Origin: CAVDHB01 sp963608705
GTDB lineage: Bacteria; Bacteroidota; Bacteroidia; Bacteroidales; Bacteroidaceae
Direction of reading: 5' to 3'
NCBI GenBank assembly: GCA_963608705.1
Contig: CAVDHB010000080.1
Span: 1-21,390 of the forward strand
DNA length: 21,390 nucleotides
In this document: in pieces, positions 7,285 to 15,907 of the stretch
How the letters are laid out: each line of letters opens with the position of its first letter
How positions within the stretch are numbered: position 1 is the first letter of the stretch
The notes under the pieces: generated by a model
What the model was told of the DNA's origin: nothing
The model's database searches: none
The model's input: the letters and a program-made list of their open reading frames with translations, nothing else
Made by a program: the position numbers and the translations under genes

Positions 7285-8222
7285 ATATAAAAGAATACTT
7301 GTCTATAATAAAGGTTTGGATAAAGAAACTTTTTTATGGATTCATTATTCCTGTATTTTTCTTCTTTAAGACAAAGCAGGCGAGGAATACTAGATTCTAT
7401 TTCTGTTTGTGTGCAATATTTAAAAATGAAGCTCCTTATTTTAAGGAATGGATAGAGTATCACAAAATGCTTGGTGTGGATCATATTTATTTATACAATA
7501 ACTTTTCCACAGATAATTATAAGGAAATATTAATGCCTTATATTGAAGAAGGATATGTGACATTGATAGACTGGCCTTATGAATTATCTCAAATACCTGC
7601 ATATGAGCATTGCTACAATCATTATAGAAAAGATACTTTTTGGTTGATGTTTCTTGATTTGGATGAGTTTATTTGTCCAATTTTTGAAACAGATATAAAA
7701 AGATGGATGAGGAGGTATGAAAAATATCCCTCTGTTTTGATGTATTGGCTAATGTTTGGTACTAATGGACTTGTGGAGGCAGATAAGAACAAGCTTGTCA
7801 TTGAACAATACACTAATTCTTGGCCAGCTGTGAGAAATGAGTCAAAACAAGTCTTAAACACCGCATACAAGCCTGTGAAAATGTATCATCATCATATATG
7901 GTGTTGGTGTAGAATTGCAGGAGTCAATATTAAAATACCAAGCGTGAATGAGAATAAGAAATTCATTGTTTACCACAAAAAAGAGCGGTGCCCTAAAAAT
8001 GGGACAATACAGATAAACCACTATTGGAGCAAATCCTTAAGTGAATATGTCAAGAAAATAGATAAAGGTGATATGTTTGATAAAGCTCATGATGAGCTTA
8101 GAAAAGACTTATCCTTTTTTTACTGGCATGAACATCAAAACACGGCTGAAAATAAAGTTATATATCGTTTTTTAGCAGAGCTGAAAATTAGATTATATGG
8201 TATTAAAATGATATTTAAATAA
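7281..8222 (+). CDS. GT92-like (DUF23) glycosyltransferase
   Basis: This 313-residue protein has a hydrophobic segment at about residues 17-30, likely a membrane anchor, followed by a GT-A-like domain. Key features are FCLCAIFKNEAPYFKEWIEY (41-60), LGVDHIYLYNNFS (64-76) and FLDLDEF (124-130). This is the typical GT92 pattern: a KNE...YL.EW start, YDN-like turn and a D-x-D-E metal-binding motif. GT92 members transfer galactose or related sugars; the sugar here is unknown. His-rich KMYHHHIW and NHYWSKS follow, also common in this family. It overlaps the upstream gene by 4 bases and its stop directly abuts the ATG of the polymerase gene. The role is probably one glycosidic linkage of the capsule repeat. 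Confidence 0.8.
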   Translation: MNIKEYLSIIKVWIKKLFYGFIIPVFFFFKTKQARNTRFYFCLCAIFKNEAPYFKEWIEYHKMLGVDHIYLYNNFSTDNYKEILMPYIEEGYVTLIDWPYELSQIPAYEHCYNHYRKDTFWLMFLDLDEFICPIFETDIKRWMRRYEKYPSVLMYWLMFGTNGLVEADKNKLVIEQYTNSWPAVRNESKQVLNTAYKPVKMYHHHIWCWCRIAGVNIKIPSVNENKKFIVYHKKERCPKNGTIQINHYWSKSLSEYVKKIDKGDMFDKAHDELRKDLSFFYWHEHQNTAENKVIYRFLAELKIRLYGIKMIFK

Positions 8223-9368
8223 ATGGATTACCCTTATATAGTTCATTATCTTTTTCTATTAGTACTTTCCTTTTTATATTGGAAAAGACCAAATAAGAAT
8301 TTGATAAAATTGGCTTTCGTTTTCGAGTTTCTTTTTATTGCGCTTCGAGCGCCCGTTGTCGGAGCAGACACATGGGATTATATACGCTACCTTGATGGTG
8401 AACGCGATTTTTATAATTATGATTCCAGACCACTTGAACCTGGATTTCTAATTTATAGAGAAATCGTCCACCAATTAGGGGTAAGCAGGTTTTTCTGTAT
8501 GCTTCTTAATAGCTTTTTAAGCTGCTACCCAGTCTATTTAATAATAAAAAGATATTCTAATAATGCTCCATTATCCTTGGCTCTCATGTCCATATTTAAT
8601 ATCTATACTATGTATTTTTGTGCCTTAAGACAAATATTAGGACTTGCCATATTGTTTATGGGGCTATTATATGTATTGGATTGTAAAAAAAGAAAGTGGT
8701 TAGTATTCTTTGTTTGCACTGCTGTCGGGTATACTTTTCATACGACTATTATAATTTATGCAGCGATTTTTCTATGTGCTTATTTCATTAATTTTAAAAG
8801 CCGTAATGCGTTAATTGCATTCATTGTTTTAAGTGCGGTATTTGGGATTGTATTGCAATCATTTAATGCTATGGATGTTTTTAATATTTTTCTGAGTATG
8901 GACATTGAAGCTACATCAAGAATTGACAACTATATGCAAGAAGGTCGTACAACCAATGAGATAACATCTGTGTTCATGAGTTTGCGCCCTACGATAATTG
9001 CAGTCTTTATATATTCTTTGATAGCAAAGGAACAAATAAATCATGTTCTGTCAAAAGCCTATGCGATTGGAGTGATTTTACAGAATCTGTTTATTTCTGT
9101 TCCTATGGTGAATCGCTTCACGTTCGCCTTATGTATATTTGGTACAATATTATTTACTTGGATTTTCAGTGGTAAATATATTTTTTCCGCTAAAAGAAGG
9201 CGACTGACAAATATAGCTGTAATGATTTTTATTTGTTATTTTTCGCAATCCTTTTTAAGGAACAATTTGAATTCAGAAATAGATTTAATGTCATCATCAA
9301 GAATGCACCCTTATTATTTCATTTGGCAGGATTATCGTGATCATCCATCAATAAAATATTATCAATGA
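8223..9368 (+). CDS. wzy: EpsG-family (Wzy-like) repeat-unit polymerase
   Basis: The 381 residues form about 10-12 membrane segments. The conserved EpsG/Wzy signature is present: ALRAPVVGADTWDYIRYL (R42, D49), followed by LEPGF and later MYFCALRQILGLAI, the typical M...RQ motif. A His in FHTT (the usual G.A..FH.S/T equivalent) follows. Such proteins polymerise undecaprenyl-linked repeat units on the periplasmic face. With the flippase gene at 4549 this gives a complete Wzx/Wzy-dependent pathway. ATG follows the previous stop with no spacing. The next gene begins 33 bases after its stop across a TAATTATAAT-rich spacer. Confidence 0.85.
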   Translation: MDYPYIVHYLFLLVLSFLYWKRPNKNLIKLAFVFEFLFIALRAPVVGADTWDYIRYLDGERDFYNYDSRPLEPGFLIYREIVHQLGVSRFFCMLLNSFLSCYPVYLIIKRYSNNAPLSLALMSIFNIYTMYFCALRQILGLAILFMGLLYVLDCKKRKWLVFFVCTAVGYTFHTTIIIYAAIFLCAYFINFKSRNALIAFIVLSAVFGIVLQSFNAMDVFNIFLSMDIEATSRIDNYMQEGRTTNEITSVFMSLRPTIIAVFIYSLIAKEQINHVLSKAYAIGVILQNLFISVPMVNRFTFALCIFGTILFTWIFSGKYIFSAKRRRLTNIAVMIFICYFSQSFLRNNLNSEIDLMSSSRMHPYYFIWQDYRDHPSIKYYQ

Positions 9369-9401
9369 GTTGTTGTTTGTTCTAATTATAATAATTATAA
9401 T

Positions 9402-10640
9402 ATGAAAGTTCTTTGGTTTGAAATTTCTATTCCATCTCAATATCTAAGTGAGAATAGAGTGATTTCTGGTTGGCAAGACTCATTGGAAGCTATCGTCAGA
9501 AACAAGCCTGACATTGAGTTATTTATAGCTTTTGAGGGGAAACCTGGAATGAAGCCCAAACTATTAGATGGTATTACTTATATTCCTCTAATACCATCTT
9601 TATCATATTGGGATAAGAAATTTAGGCTTCGTTATGATAGAATGGTAATAGCAAACAAACTTACTCCTCTTGCCGTTGAAATCATAAATCAAATAAAGCC
9701 TGACGTGATTCATGTTTTTGGTACGGAATGGAGTTTTGGTCAAGTGGCTAAATATACGAACATTCCTGTTGTTATCCATATGCAAGGTTGTATAGCCCCT
9801 TACAACAATGCACTATTCCCTCCTAATTACAGTATATTAGACAAGATTGCCACTGCCGGCTTCAATTTACGAGAGCAATATCATTTATGGCAATATTCAC
9901 ATTATATACGAACATGGGAAAATCTTGAACGTGATAATTTCAAGGCGGTCAAGTATTATATGGGGCGAACAGCTTGGGATAAGGGATTGTGTGAGTTGTT
10001 CCATAAAGGATCTAAATATTATTATTGCAGTGAAGCTTTACGACCATCATTTATTTCATCAGAAGTTAAGTGGGAATATGAAGGAAATTCAAAACTGAGG
10101 CTTGTGACTGTTGGTTGTTCTTCTTATTGGAAAGGCATTGATACAGTATTGAAAACTGCAAACTTATTAAAACAAAATAAGATTGACTTTGAATGGAATT
10201 TAGCAGGTAATATGCCTGTCAATATTAAAAGGGAAGTAGAACGAAAGGAGAAACTGAAATTTGATGATTGCAATGTAAACATAATGGGTTTTGTAAAGGC
10301 AGGTGACCTTGTCAAGCTGTTGGTTAATTCAAATTTTTATATACATACAGCTTACATAGACAATAGTCCAAATTCTGTTTGCGAAGCTCAATATTTAGGA
10401 TTACCTATAATTGCGACATATGTCGGTGGAATACCTTCTCTGATAAAAAGTCAAAGAGATGGGCTTTTGGTACCAGCTAATGATCCTTACACATTGGCTT
10501 ATGAAATTATACAATTACAGAAAGACACAGAAAGACAACTTTTATATTCTCGAAATAGCAGGACAAAAGCTGTTGCACGCCATAATCCAGATACGATATA
10601 TGCAGATTTGTTGAATTGTTATAAGTCTATTATAAATTAG
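9402..10640 (+). CDS. GT4-family glycosyltransferase (1)
   Basis: This is a 412-residue GT-B fold protein. The N-terminal domain begins MKVLWFEISIP and contains IKPDVIHVFGTEWSFG, the acceptor-domain strand usual for GT4. The C-terminal nucleotide-sugar domain has LRLVTVGCSSYWKGIDTVLK (a variant of the G...KG.D.L motif, where Lys and Gly bind phosphates) and NSPNSVCEAQYLGLPIIATYVGGI, matching the E-x7-E region in which the second Glu contacts the donor. The first acidic residue is replaced by Asn/Ser (SPNSVCEA), which is common in this subgroup. A large insertion (about residues 130-200) lies between the domains. The product probably adds one sugar to the lipid-linked repeat on the cytoplasmic face. 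It sits 2 bases upstream of the acetyltransferase gene. Confidence 0.85.
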   Translation: MKVLWFEISIPSQYLSENRVISGWQDSLEAIVRNKPDIELFIAFEGKPGMKPKLLDGITYIPLIPSLSYWDKKFRLRYDRMVIANKLTPLAVEIINQIKPDVIHVFGTEWSFGQVAKYTNIPVVIHMQGCIAPYNNALFPPNYSILDKIATAGFNLREQYHLWQYSHYIRTWENLERDNFKAVKYYMGRTAWDKGLCELFHKGSKYYYCSEALRPSFISSEVKWEYEGNSKLRLVTVGCSSYWKGIDTVLKTANLLKQNKIDFEWNLAGNMPVNIKREVERKEKLKFDDCNVNIMGFVKAGDLVKLLVNSNFYIHTAYIDNSPNSVCEAQYLGLPIIATYVGGIPSLIKSQRDGLLVPANDPYTLAYEIIQLQKDTERQLLYSRNSRTKAVARHNPDTIYADLLNCYKSIIN

Positions 10641-10642
10641 AA

Positions 10643-11263
10643 ATGAGAAAAAAAATAATCGATGCAGTAGCATATTTTATTCATGCCCTATTCAATTATA
10701 AGGCATCGACTAATCTACAATTATTCTTTGTAAAACTATATTCAAGTTGGATTAGTAAAGAATTTAAATCATTTGGTTCAAAGGGGCTTGTTTGCAGAGG
10801 TCTGCATCTTATTGGTGCGGATAAAATAGAAATAGGTGATAATTGCCTGATATCTAAGAATTCTTTTTTAACAGCATGGGAGATTTGTGACAGGGGAAAT
10901 CAAACTTTGATAAAGATTGGCAATCATTGCTGTTTTGGAGCTTATAATCATATAACAGCGTCAAATAAAATAATTATTGGAGATAATTGCCTCACAGGTA
11001 AATGGGTTACAATAACTGATAATAGTCATGGAAAAACAGATATTGCATCTTTAAGAATATCTCCAAGCAAACGTGACATAGTTAGTAAAGGGGCTGTAAT
11101 TATCGGCAAAAATGTTTGGGTGGGTGATAAAGCAACTATTCTTCCCAATGTAACCATTGGAGAGGGGGCGGTAATTGCAGCAAATGCAGTTGTAACTAAG
11201 GATGTTCCATCTCATTGTGTTGTTGGTGGTAATCCAGCAAAAATATTAAAAAATAAGAAGTAA
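10643..11263 (+). CDS. Left-handed beta-helix O-acetyltransferase (WcaF/Maa-like)
   Basis: The 206 residues carry hexapeptide repeats in two blocks (IEIGDNCLISKNSF and IIIGDNCLTGKWVTI) and the conserved end IGKNVWVGDKATILPNVTIGEGAVIAANAVVTKDVP, then VVGGNPAKIL. This is the classic signature of maltose/galactoside acetyltransferase-like trimeric enzymes; SH of NSHGK is a candidate catalytic His. The role is likely O-acetylation of a sugar of the repeat unit using acetyl-CoA. The first ~50 residues form a short helical extension. It lies 2 bases after the GT4 gene and 3 bases before the WbsX-like gene. Confidence 0.85.
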   Translation: MRKKIIDAVAYFIHALFNYKASTNLQLFFVKLYSSWISKEFKSFGSKGLVCRGLHLIGADKIEIGDNCLISKNSFLTAWEICDRGNQTLIKIGNHCCFGAYNHITASNKIIIGDNCLTGKWVTITDNSHGKTDIASLRISPSKRDIVSKGAVIIGKNVWVGDKATILPNVTIGEGAVIAANAVVTKDVPSHCVVGGNPAKILKNKK

Positions 11264-11266
11264 ATT

Positions 11267-12367
11267 ATGAAAGCAAGAGTAATAGCATTTTATCTTCCCC
11301 AATACCATCCTTTCAAGGAAAATGACGAGTGGTGGGGAAAAGGGTTTACAGAATGGACGAATGTAGGCAAGGCAAAGCCTTTGTTTCACGGGCATTATCA
11401 GCCAAGAGTACCTGCGGATTTGGGGTATTATGATTTGCGTCTACCTGTTGTCAGAGAAGAGCAAGCAGAAATGGCAAGAAAAGCTGGTATTGAAGGATTC
11501 ATGTATTGGCATTACTGGTTCGGAAACGGTAAAACCTTGATGGCGGAGATTTTTGATGATGTCTTAAAAAGCGGTAAACCAGATTTTCCTTTTTGTCTAG
11601 GATGGGCAAACCATTCTTGGTCTCGGCGCACATGGAATAGCTCCGCTCAATACCATAAAGATGTGGATTTAATGAAGCAAGAATATCCAGGAAAAGAAGA
11701 TATCATTAAGCATTTCTATAATGTTCTGCCTGCATTAAAGGACAAACGGTACATTAAAGTTGATGGGAAACCACTTTTCATGGTTTATGATCCGTTGTCA
11801 TTACCAGATGCGAAGATGTTTCTGAACATATGGACAGATTTGGCAAAACAGAATGGATTGCAAGGAATTCATTTTGTTGGACTTGCCAGTGGATGGTTAG
11901 ATAGATATCAACAAGTTTTAGATTTGGGATTTGATGCAATTGCCCCTTCTAATTTATGGTATGCAGAGTCTAAGGCAAAAGGTAAATATGTGAAGTTATT
12001 GGAGCATAAACTGCGTAAATATTTTCCTAAATTAGCTCCATTAGACAAGTATAAATATTCTTCTATAATAAAGAATTTCTATACAGAATATGACAGTTTG
12101 GAAAATGGTTATCCATCAATTATTCCCAATTGGGATCGTTCGCCGCGTGGTGGAAGAAGAGCTGTGATATATACTGGGTCAACCCCAGAGCTTTTTAAGC
12201 ATCACGTGCAAGATGCCATAAAGTTAATAGAAAACAAAAAGCTTGAACATAGGATATTATTTTTACGTTCTTGGAATGAGTGGGCCGAAGGAAATTATAT
12301 GGAACCAGATTTAAAATTTGGCCATGGCTACCTTGATGCTCTTCATGAAGCTTTAACTGATGAATAA
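11267..12367 (+). CDS. WbsX-like (GH99-related) glycan-processing protein
   Basis: This 366-residue protein matches the Glyco_tran_WbsX family, related to the GH99 TIM barrel. Signatures seen are RVIAFYLPQYHPFKEND, WWGKGFTEWTNVGKAKPLF, YDLRLPVVREEQAEMARKAG, GFMYWHYWF, WANHSWSRRTW and, near the C-terminus, RSWNEWAEGNYMEPD. This matches the family's usual length. Family members occur in O-antigen and capsule loci and are annotated as transferases, but the fold is that of endo-acting GH99 hydrolases, so hydrolysis or transglycosylation of intermediates is also possible. There is no signal peptide, so it acts in the cytoplasm. The spacing from the previous gene is only 3 bases. Confidence 0.85.
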   Translation: MKARVIAFYLPQYHPFKENDEWWGKGFTEWTNVGKAKPLFHGHYQPRVPADLGYYDLRLPVVREEQAEMARKAGIEGFMYWHYWFGNGKTLMAEIFDDVLKSGKPDFPFCLGWANHSWSRRTWNSSAQYHKDVDLMKQEYPGKEDIIKHFYNVLPALKDKRYIKVDGKPLFMVYDPLSLPDAKMFLNIWTDLAKQNGLQGIHFVGLASGWLDRYQQVLDLGFDAIAPSNLWYAESKAKGKYVKLLEHKLRKYFPKLAPLDKYKYSSIIKNFYTEYDSLENGYPSIIPNWDRSPRGGRRAVIYTGSTPELFKHHVQDAIKLIENKKLEHRILFLRSWNEWAEGNYMEPDLKFGHGYLDALHEALTDE

Positions 12368-12379
12368 TGAACTTTAATT

Positions 12380-13459
12380 ATGAAAATAGTACATATAGCA
12401 GTATGTTTAAAAGGTGGAGGAATACAAAATTTCCTTTTATCTCTTTTACCTGAACAAGTTAGGTTAGGGCACGAGGTTTCACTTATAGTAATTGAAAAAG
12501 ACACCAATGATTATTGTGAACTATTAGCAAATCGTCTACGTAACAATGGTGTATATGTAGTTAATCTAGGGAAAAAAATAGGAAATAAAGTATCCCTATT
12601 AAAAACATTGATATCTTGTAGACAAAAAGTAACATCTCTAAAGCCTGATATTCTAAACACTCATGGAGAAATGAGTCATGTATATGGTGCAATAACGGTA
12701 TTGTTCACGAAGATTCCTCATTGTATAACAGTACATAATGCTCCAGAGAATTGGGACGTTCTAAACAAATTATTAAATAGTGACAAACCCATTATATACT
12801 GTTCTGAAGCTGCATATGAATTACGAACACAGTGTAATAAGAGAATAATATCCATAAATAATGGAATTTCTCCTTCATTGGTGAAGACAGATCAGAAGGT
12901 GGATTTAAGAAATGAGCTGAGACTTTCTTCATCAGATAAAATTATCTTATCCGTAGGATCTTTGAGACCTCAAAAGAATTATGAGTTCCTTAAAGTTCTG
13001 TCAGATACAATTAAAGATAAAAGTATTCACTTCTGCATTTGTGGTGGCAATTATGGAGATGGTTATATAAATCCCAAAATATTTGATAATTATCCCAATA
13101 TTCATTGCATAGGATTAAGATCTGATGTAAGTGCTATAGAAAACACAAGTGATTTATTCTTAAGCTGTGCGAAATTTGAAGGCCTTCCAATTGCTGTATT
13201 AGAGGCATTCTTTAATGGTATTCCATGTGTGCTTTCTCCAATTGTGCAGCATGAGAAAATAGCAAAAGGAGTTGATGATTGTTTCATACCTGCAAAATTT
13301 GAGCCTAAAGATTTTGTTTATACTATAAAAAAGGCCTTAGAAATAAAAAAATCTCATGAGGATATATACAACAGTAGACTACAAAATATAAAAAAGTATT
13401 CTATATCGTATACAGCAGTAAAATACATTGAATTCTATAAGAAATGTATCAATGAATAA
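12380..13459 (+). CDS. GT4-family glycosyltransferase (2)
   Basis: This is a 359-residue GT-B protein. It opens with MKIVHIAVCLKGGGIQNFL, the G-G-G-x-x donor/acceptor loop of GT4. KPDILNTHGEMSHVYG and HCITVHNAPENW follow, then VGSLRPQKNYEFL in the C-terminal domain (R and K bind the sugar-nucleotide phosphates) and FEGLPIAVLEAFFNGIPCVLS with the E-x7-E pair. The likely role is adding a sugar to the lipid-linked repeat unit; donor and linkage cannot be read from sequence. Its stop overlaps the start of the FrhB-like gene by 8 bases. It is very AT-rich with low-GC codon use, like the genes around it. Confidence 0.85.
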   Translation: MKIVHIAVCLKGGGIQNFLLSLLPEQVRLGHEVSLIVIEKDTNDYCELLANRLRNNGVYVVNLGKKIGNKVSLLKTLISCRQKVTSLKPDILNTHGEMSHVYGAITVLFTKIPHCITVHNAPENWDVLNKLLNSDKPIIYCSEAAYELRTQCNKRIISINNGISPSLVKTDQKVDLRNELRLSSSDKIILSVGSLRPQKNYEFLKVLSDTIKDKSIHFCICGGNYGDGYINPKIFDNYPNIHCIGLRSDVSAIENTSDLFLSCAKFEGLPIAVLEAFFNGIPCVLSPIVQHEKIAKGVDDCFIPAKFEPKDFVYTIKKALEIKKSHEDIYNSRLQNIKKYSISYTAVKYIEFYKKCINE

Positions 13460-14732
13460 AATCCCTAACATATCCTATACTGTAAAACACTCACTCTGCA
13501 CTGGATGCGGAATTTGTGAAGGTGCCTGTCCGTCGAAAGCCATAACTGTTTCTGAGAAAAACGGATTACATATACCCTCAATTGACGAATCACTATGTAA
13601 GAATAAAAAAGGATGTCATCGTTGTTATGACTCATGTGCTGGTCTCGGAGTGGATATTTTAGCTTTGGCAGAACGAAATCTTCATACAGAAAATACAAAG
13701 TTTGATTTGTATGTGGGGAATTATATCAATTGCAAGACTGGTTTTAGTAACAATAATGACATACGTTATCATTCAGCTTCAGGAGGTATGATAACGAGTA
13801 TGTTGATTTGGTTGCTTGAAAAGAATATAATTCAGGGGGCTTTTATAACTCGTTTTAATGCGGATAAAAGCTATCTTGTGGATAGCTTTTTAGCTACCAC
13901 AAAGGATGAAATTTTGCAAGCAAAAAGTTCGAAGTACTCGCCAGTATCTCTGGGCAAGGCAATAAGAGAAATAAAATCTAATGATGGGAAATTCGTCATA
14001 GTTGGCTTACCATGTCATATACAAGGATTTAGAAAATACGAGAATTATGACAGAAACTTTAAGGCTAAAATTTTCGCTTATTTCGGCATCTTTTGCTCTG
14101 GAACGCGTTCTTTTTGTTTCACGGATTATTTATTACGAAAACGTAATATACCAAAAGATAGACTTTCTTATTTGTCATATAGGGATGAAGGTTGTTTAGG
14201 TGGACTTGTGGCAAAATACAAGATGGAAGATGGCGTAGAAAAAATATATTATCAAGATTACCAAAAGTATTGTCATCCATTAAGAACTTTTTTCTATCCT
14301 AAAAGATGTCATTTCTGTATAGATCACTATGCGGAACTTGCTGATGTTTCGTTTGGGGATATTCATGTATATCCTTATACGAATGATAAAATTGGGATAA
14401 ATTCAATTGTTATCAGAAATTCAAAGTTTACAGAACTGTTTATTTTAGCGCAGACTGATGGAGTTATTACCATGAATAATTTGGACATAGAGTTATTGAA
14501 GAAGTCACAAATTGTGGCCTTTCATAAGAAAAAGCGTGTGGCAACATACTTTAAAATACATAAATTATTAGGATATAAGGTGCCTGTCTACGATGAGCAA
14601 TTGCATGATGACCATCCATTGAAATCTATTTTTGCATACCTGAACCAAATGTGTCAAGGATGGATTGGAAGGCATAGAATACTGTGGTGGATTATTGCTC
14701 TTTTAAAGAAAAATACATCTAATTTAAAATGA
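13452..14732 (+). CDS. FrhB-type iron-sulfur protein (coenzyme F420 hydrogenase beta C-terminal family)
   Basis: From ATG 13452 (MNKIPNISYTVKHSLCTGCG) the protein has 426 residues; an in-frame ATG 24 bases upstream would extend it inside the previous gene and is less likely. An N-terminal ferredoxin-type motif C-x2-C-x2-C-x3-C (CTGCGICEGACP) should bind a [4Fe-4S] cluster, and further cysteines follow (CHRCYDSC). The middle and C-terminal parts match the FrhB flavin/iron-sulfur family: SASGGMITSML, KSSKYSPVSLGKAI, VGLPCHIQG, YPKRCHFCIDHYAELADVSFGDIH. Many gut bacteria carry such genes in capsule loci next to pyruvyl-transferase-family genes, although coenzyme F420 is not known in Bacteroidales, so a redox step on a sugar or carrier is the plausible but unproven role. 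It overlaps the previous gene by 8 bases and the GH26 gene by 4 (ATGA). Confidence 0.85.
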   Translation: MNKIPNISYTVKHSLCTGCGICEGACPSKAITVSEKNGLHIPSIDESLCKNKKGCHRCYDSCAGLGVDILALAERNLHTENTKFDLYVGNYINCKTGFSNNNDIRYHSASGGMITSMLIWLLEKNIIQGAFITRFNADKSYLVDSFLATTKDEILQAKSSKYSPVSLGKAIREIKSNDGKFVIVGLPCHIQGFRKYENYDRNFKAKIFAYFGIFCSGTRSFCFTDYLLRKRNIPKDRLSYLSYRDEGCLGGLVAKYKMEDGVEKIYYQDYQKYCHPLRTFFYPKRCHFCIDHYAELADVSFGDIHVYPYTNDKIGINSIVIRNSKFTELFILAQTDGVITMNNLDIELLKKSQIVAFHKKKRVATYFKIHKLLGYKVPVYDEQLHDDHPLKSIFAYLNQMCQGWIGRHRILWWIIALLKKNTSNLK

Positions 14733-15907
14733 GAAAATTTAGTGTTCTATTCTATGCGCTTTTTCTTAATGTTTTGTTTTCGACTGCTCAACCTACAACC
14801 TGTAGAAAGTTAACTGATGAAACAAAGGAATGGTATGAGAGATTATGGAATGCCGGCCGGTTAAAGCAGCCATATTATAGCCAGTTTGATGAATATCCTG
14901 TAAGAAAAACTAATGAACTTAATTCTAAATACAAAGAAAAAACAAATTATGACGTATGTGTGTATGGACTCGATTTTTACTATGCATCTGGTACATGGTT
15001 TCCTAAAACTATGACTGAAAGAAACAGAAGAAATATGATTAGGGTTGTTAAGGAAGCATGGACAAAGCATAAGGCTATTCCATGTTTTTCTTGGCATCTT
15101 GAAAATCCTTATACTCCGAGTTTTTTTCACAATTACATGGGATGTCGATTCCGTTATTCGGAGCAGGGATATCCAGAAGAACACAGATTTGTAATTCATG
15201 AGATTTTGAATAATAAAGGAGAAAAATGTGGATACGGTTCATTCACAGGGAAAGATAATCCTAAATGGAGCAGTTCTCCTACAAAGTGGTTTGATTCACG
15301 TTGTCGTGAAGTGGCTTCAATCATAAAAGAGTTTACTGACGAGAACGGGATACCTATTCCTATCATCTTCAGACTTTGGCATGAGTGTGATGGAGATTGG
15401 CAGTGGTGGGGAAAGGGAAGTGTTAGTATTGAAGATTACAAGAAGTTTTTTAGACTAACTATTAAGAAAATAGAGAAATACACAGGCACACATAATATAT
15501 TGTATGCATTTGGACTCGACAAAAGTTGGAATACGGAAAGAGAGTTTATTGAGCGATGGCCAGGGGATAAATATGTCGATTTGGCTGGATTTGATGATTA
15601 TTCGATAGGGAGTTCAGACTCAGCCTTAATTGCAACAATCCTACGTGCTAAAATTGTCAGTGAATTGATGAAGAAGAAAGGAAAAGTTGCAGCTTTGTTT
15701 GAAACAGACAATCATAATCAAAAGACCAGTGGCGTTTTTTTTAAAGATTTTATCACTCCTTTGATTAAAGATGATGGTGTACATCTTGGGTTGATACAGG
15801 TATGGTCTACAGATAAATTGAATTCACATGATGAAATAAATGATCGAATATCTTTCATGAGAAACGGAACTGTAAAAATGTTTAACAATGATAGAACGGA
15901 AGAATAA
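14729..15907 (+). CDS. Secreted GH26-like glycoside hydrolase
   Basis: The 392 residues start with a signal peptide (MRKFSVLFYALFLNVLFSTA, likely cut before Q21). The mature part is a GH26-type TIM barrel: FSWHLENPYTPSFF near 120-133, FRLWHECDGDWQWWG (214-228) with acid/base candidate E219 in the His-Glu pair typical of GH26, and AALFETDNHN (321-330) with nucleophile candidate E325. GH26 enzymes are mainly endo-beta-1,4-mannanases and related beta-mannan/xylan enzymes. Being exported and translated from inside the capsule operon, it probably trims, releases or lengthens-controls the locus's own polysaccharide; this is inference. Its start overlaps the FrhB stop (ATGA) and its end overlaps the next gene by 20 bases, so it is an integral operon member. 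No lipobox is visible, so a periplasmic or secreted location is likelier than a lipoprotein. Confidence 0.8.
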   Translation: MRKFSVLFYALFLNVLFSTAQPTTCRKLTDETKEWYERLWNAGRLKQPYYSQFDEYPVRKTNELNSKYKEKTNYDVCVYGLDFYYASGTWFPKTMTERNRRNMIRVVKEAWTKHKAIPCFSWHLENPYTPSFFHNYMGCRFRYSEQGYPEEHRFVIHEILNNKGEKCGYGSFTGKDNPKWSSSPTKWFDSRCREVASIIKEFTDENGIPIPIIFRLWHECDGDWQWWGKGSVSIEDYKKFFRLTIKKIEKYTGTHNILYAFGLDKSWNTEREFIERWPGDKYVDLAGFDDYSIGSSDSALIATILRAKIVSELMKKKGKVAALFETDNHNQKTSGVFFKDFITPLIKDDGVHLGLIQVWSTDKLNSHDEINDRISFMRNGTVKMFNNDRTEE

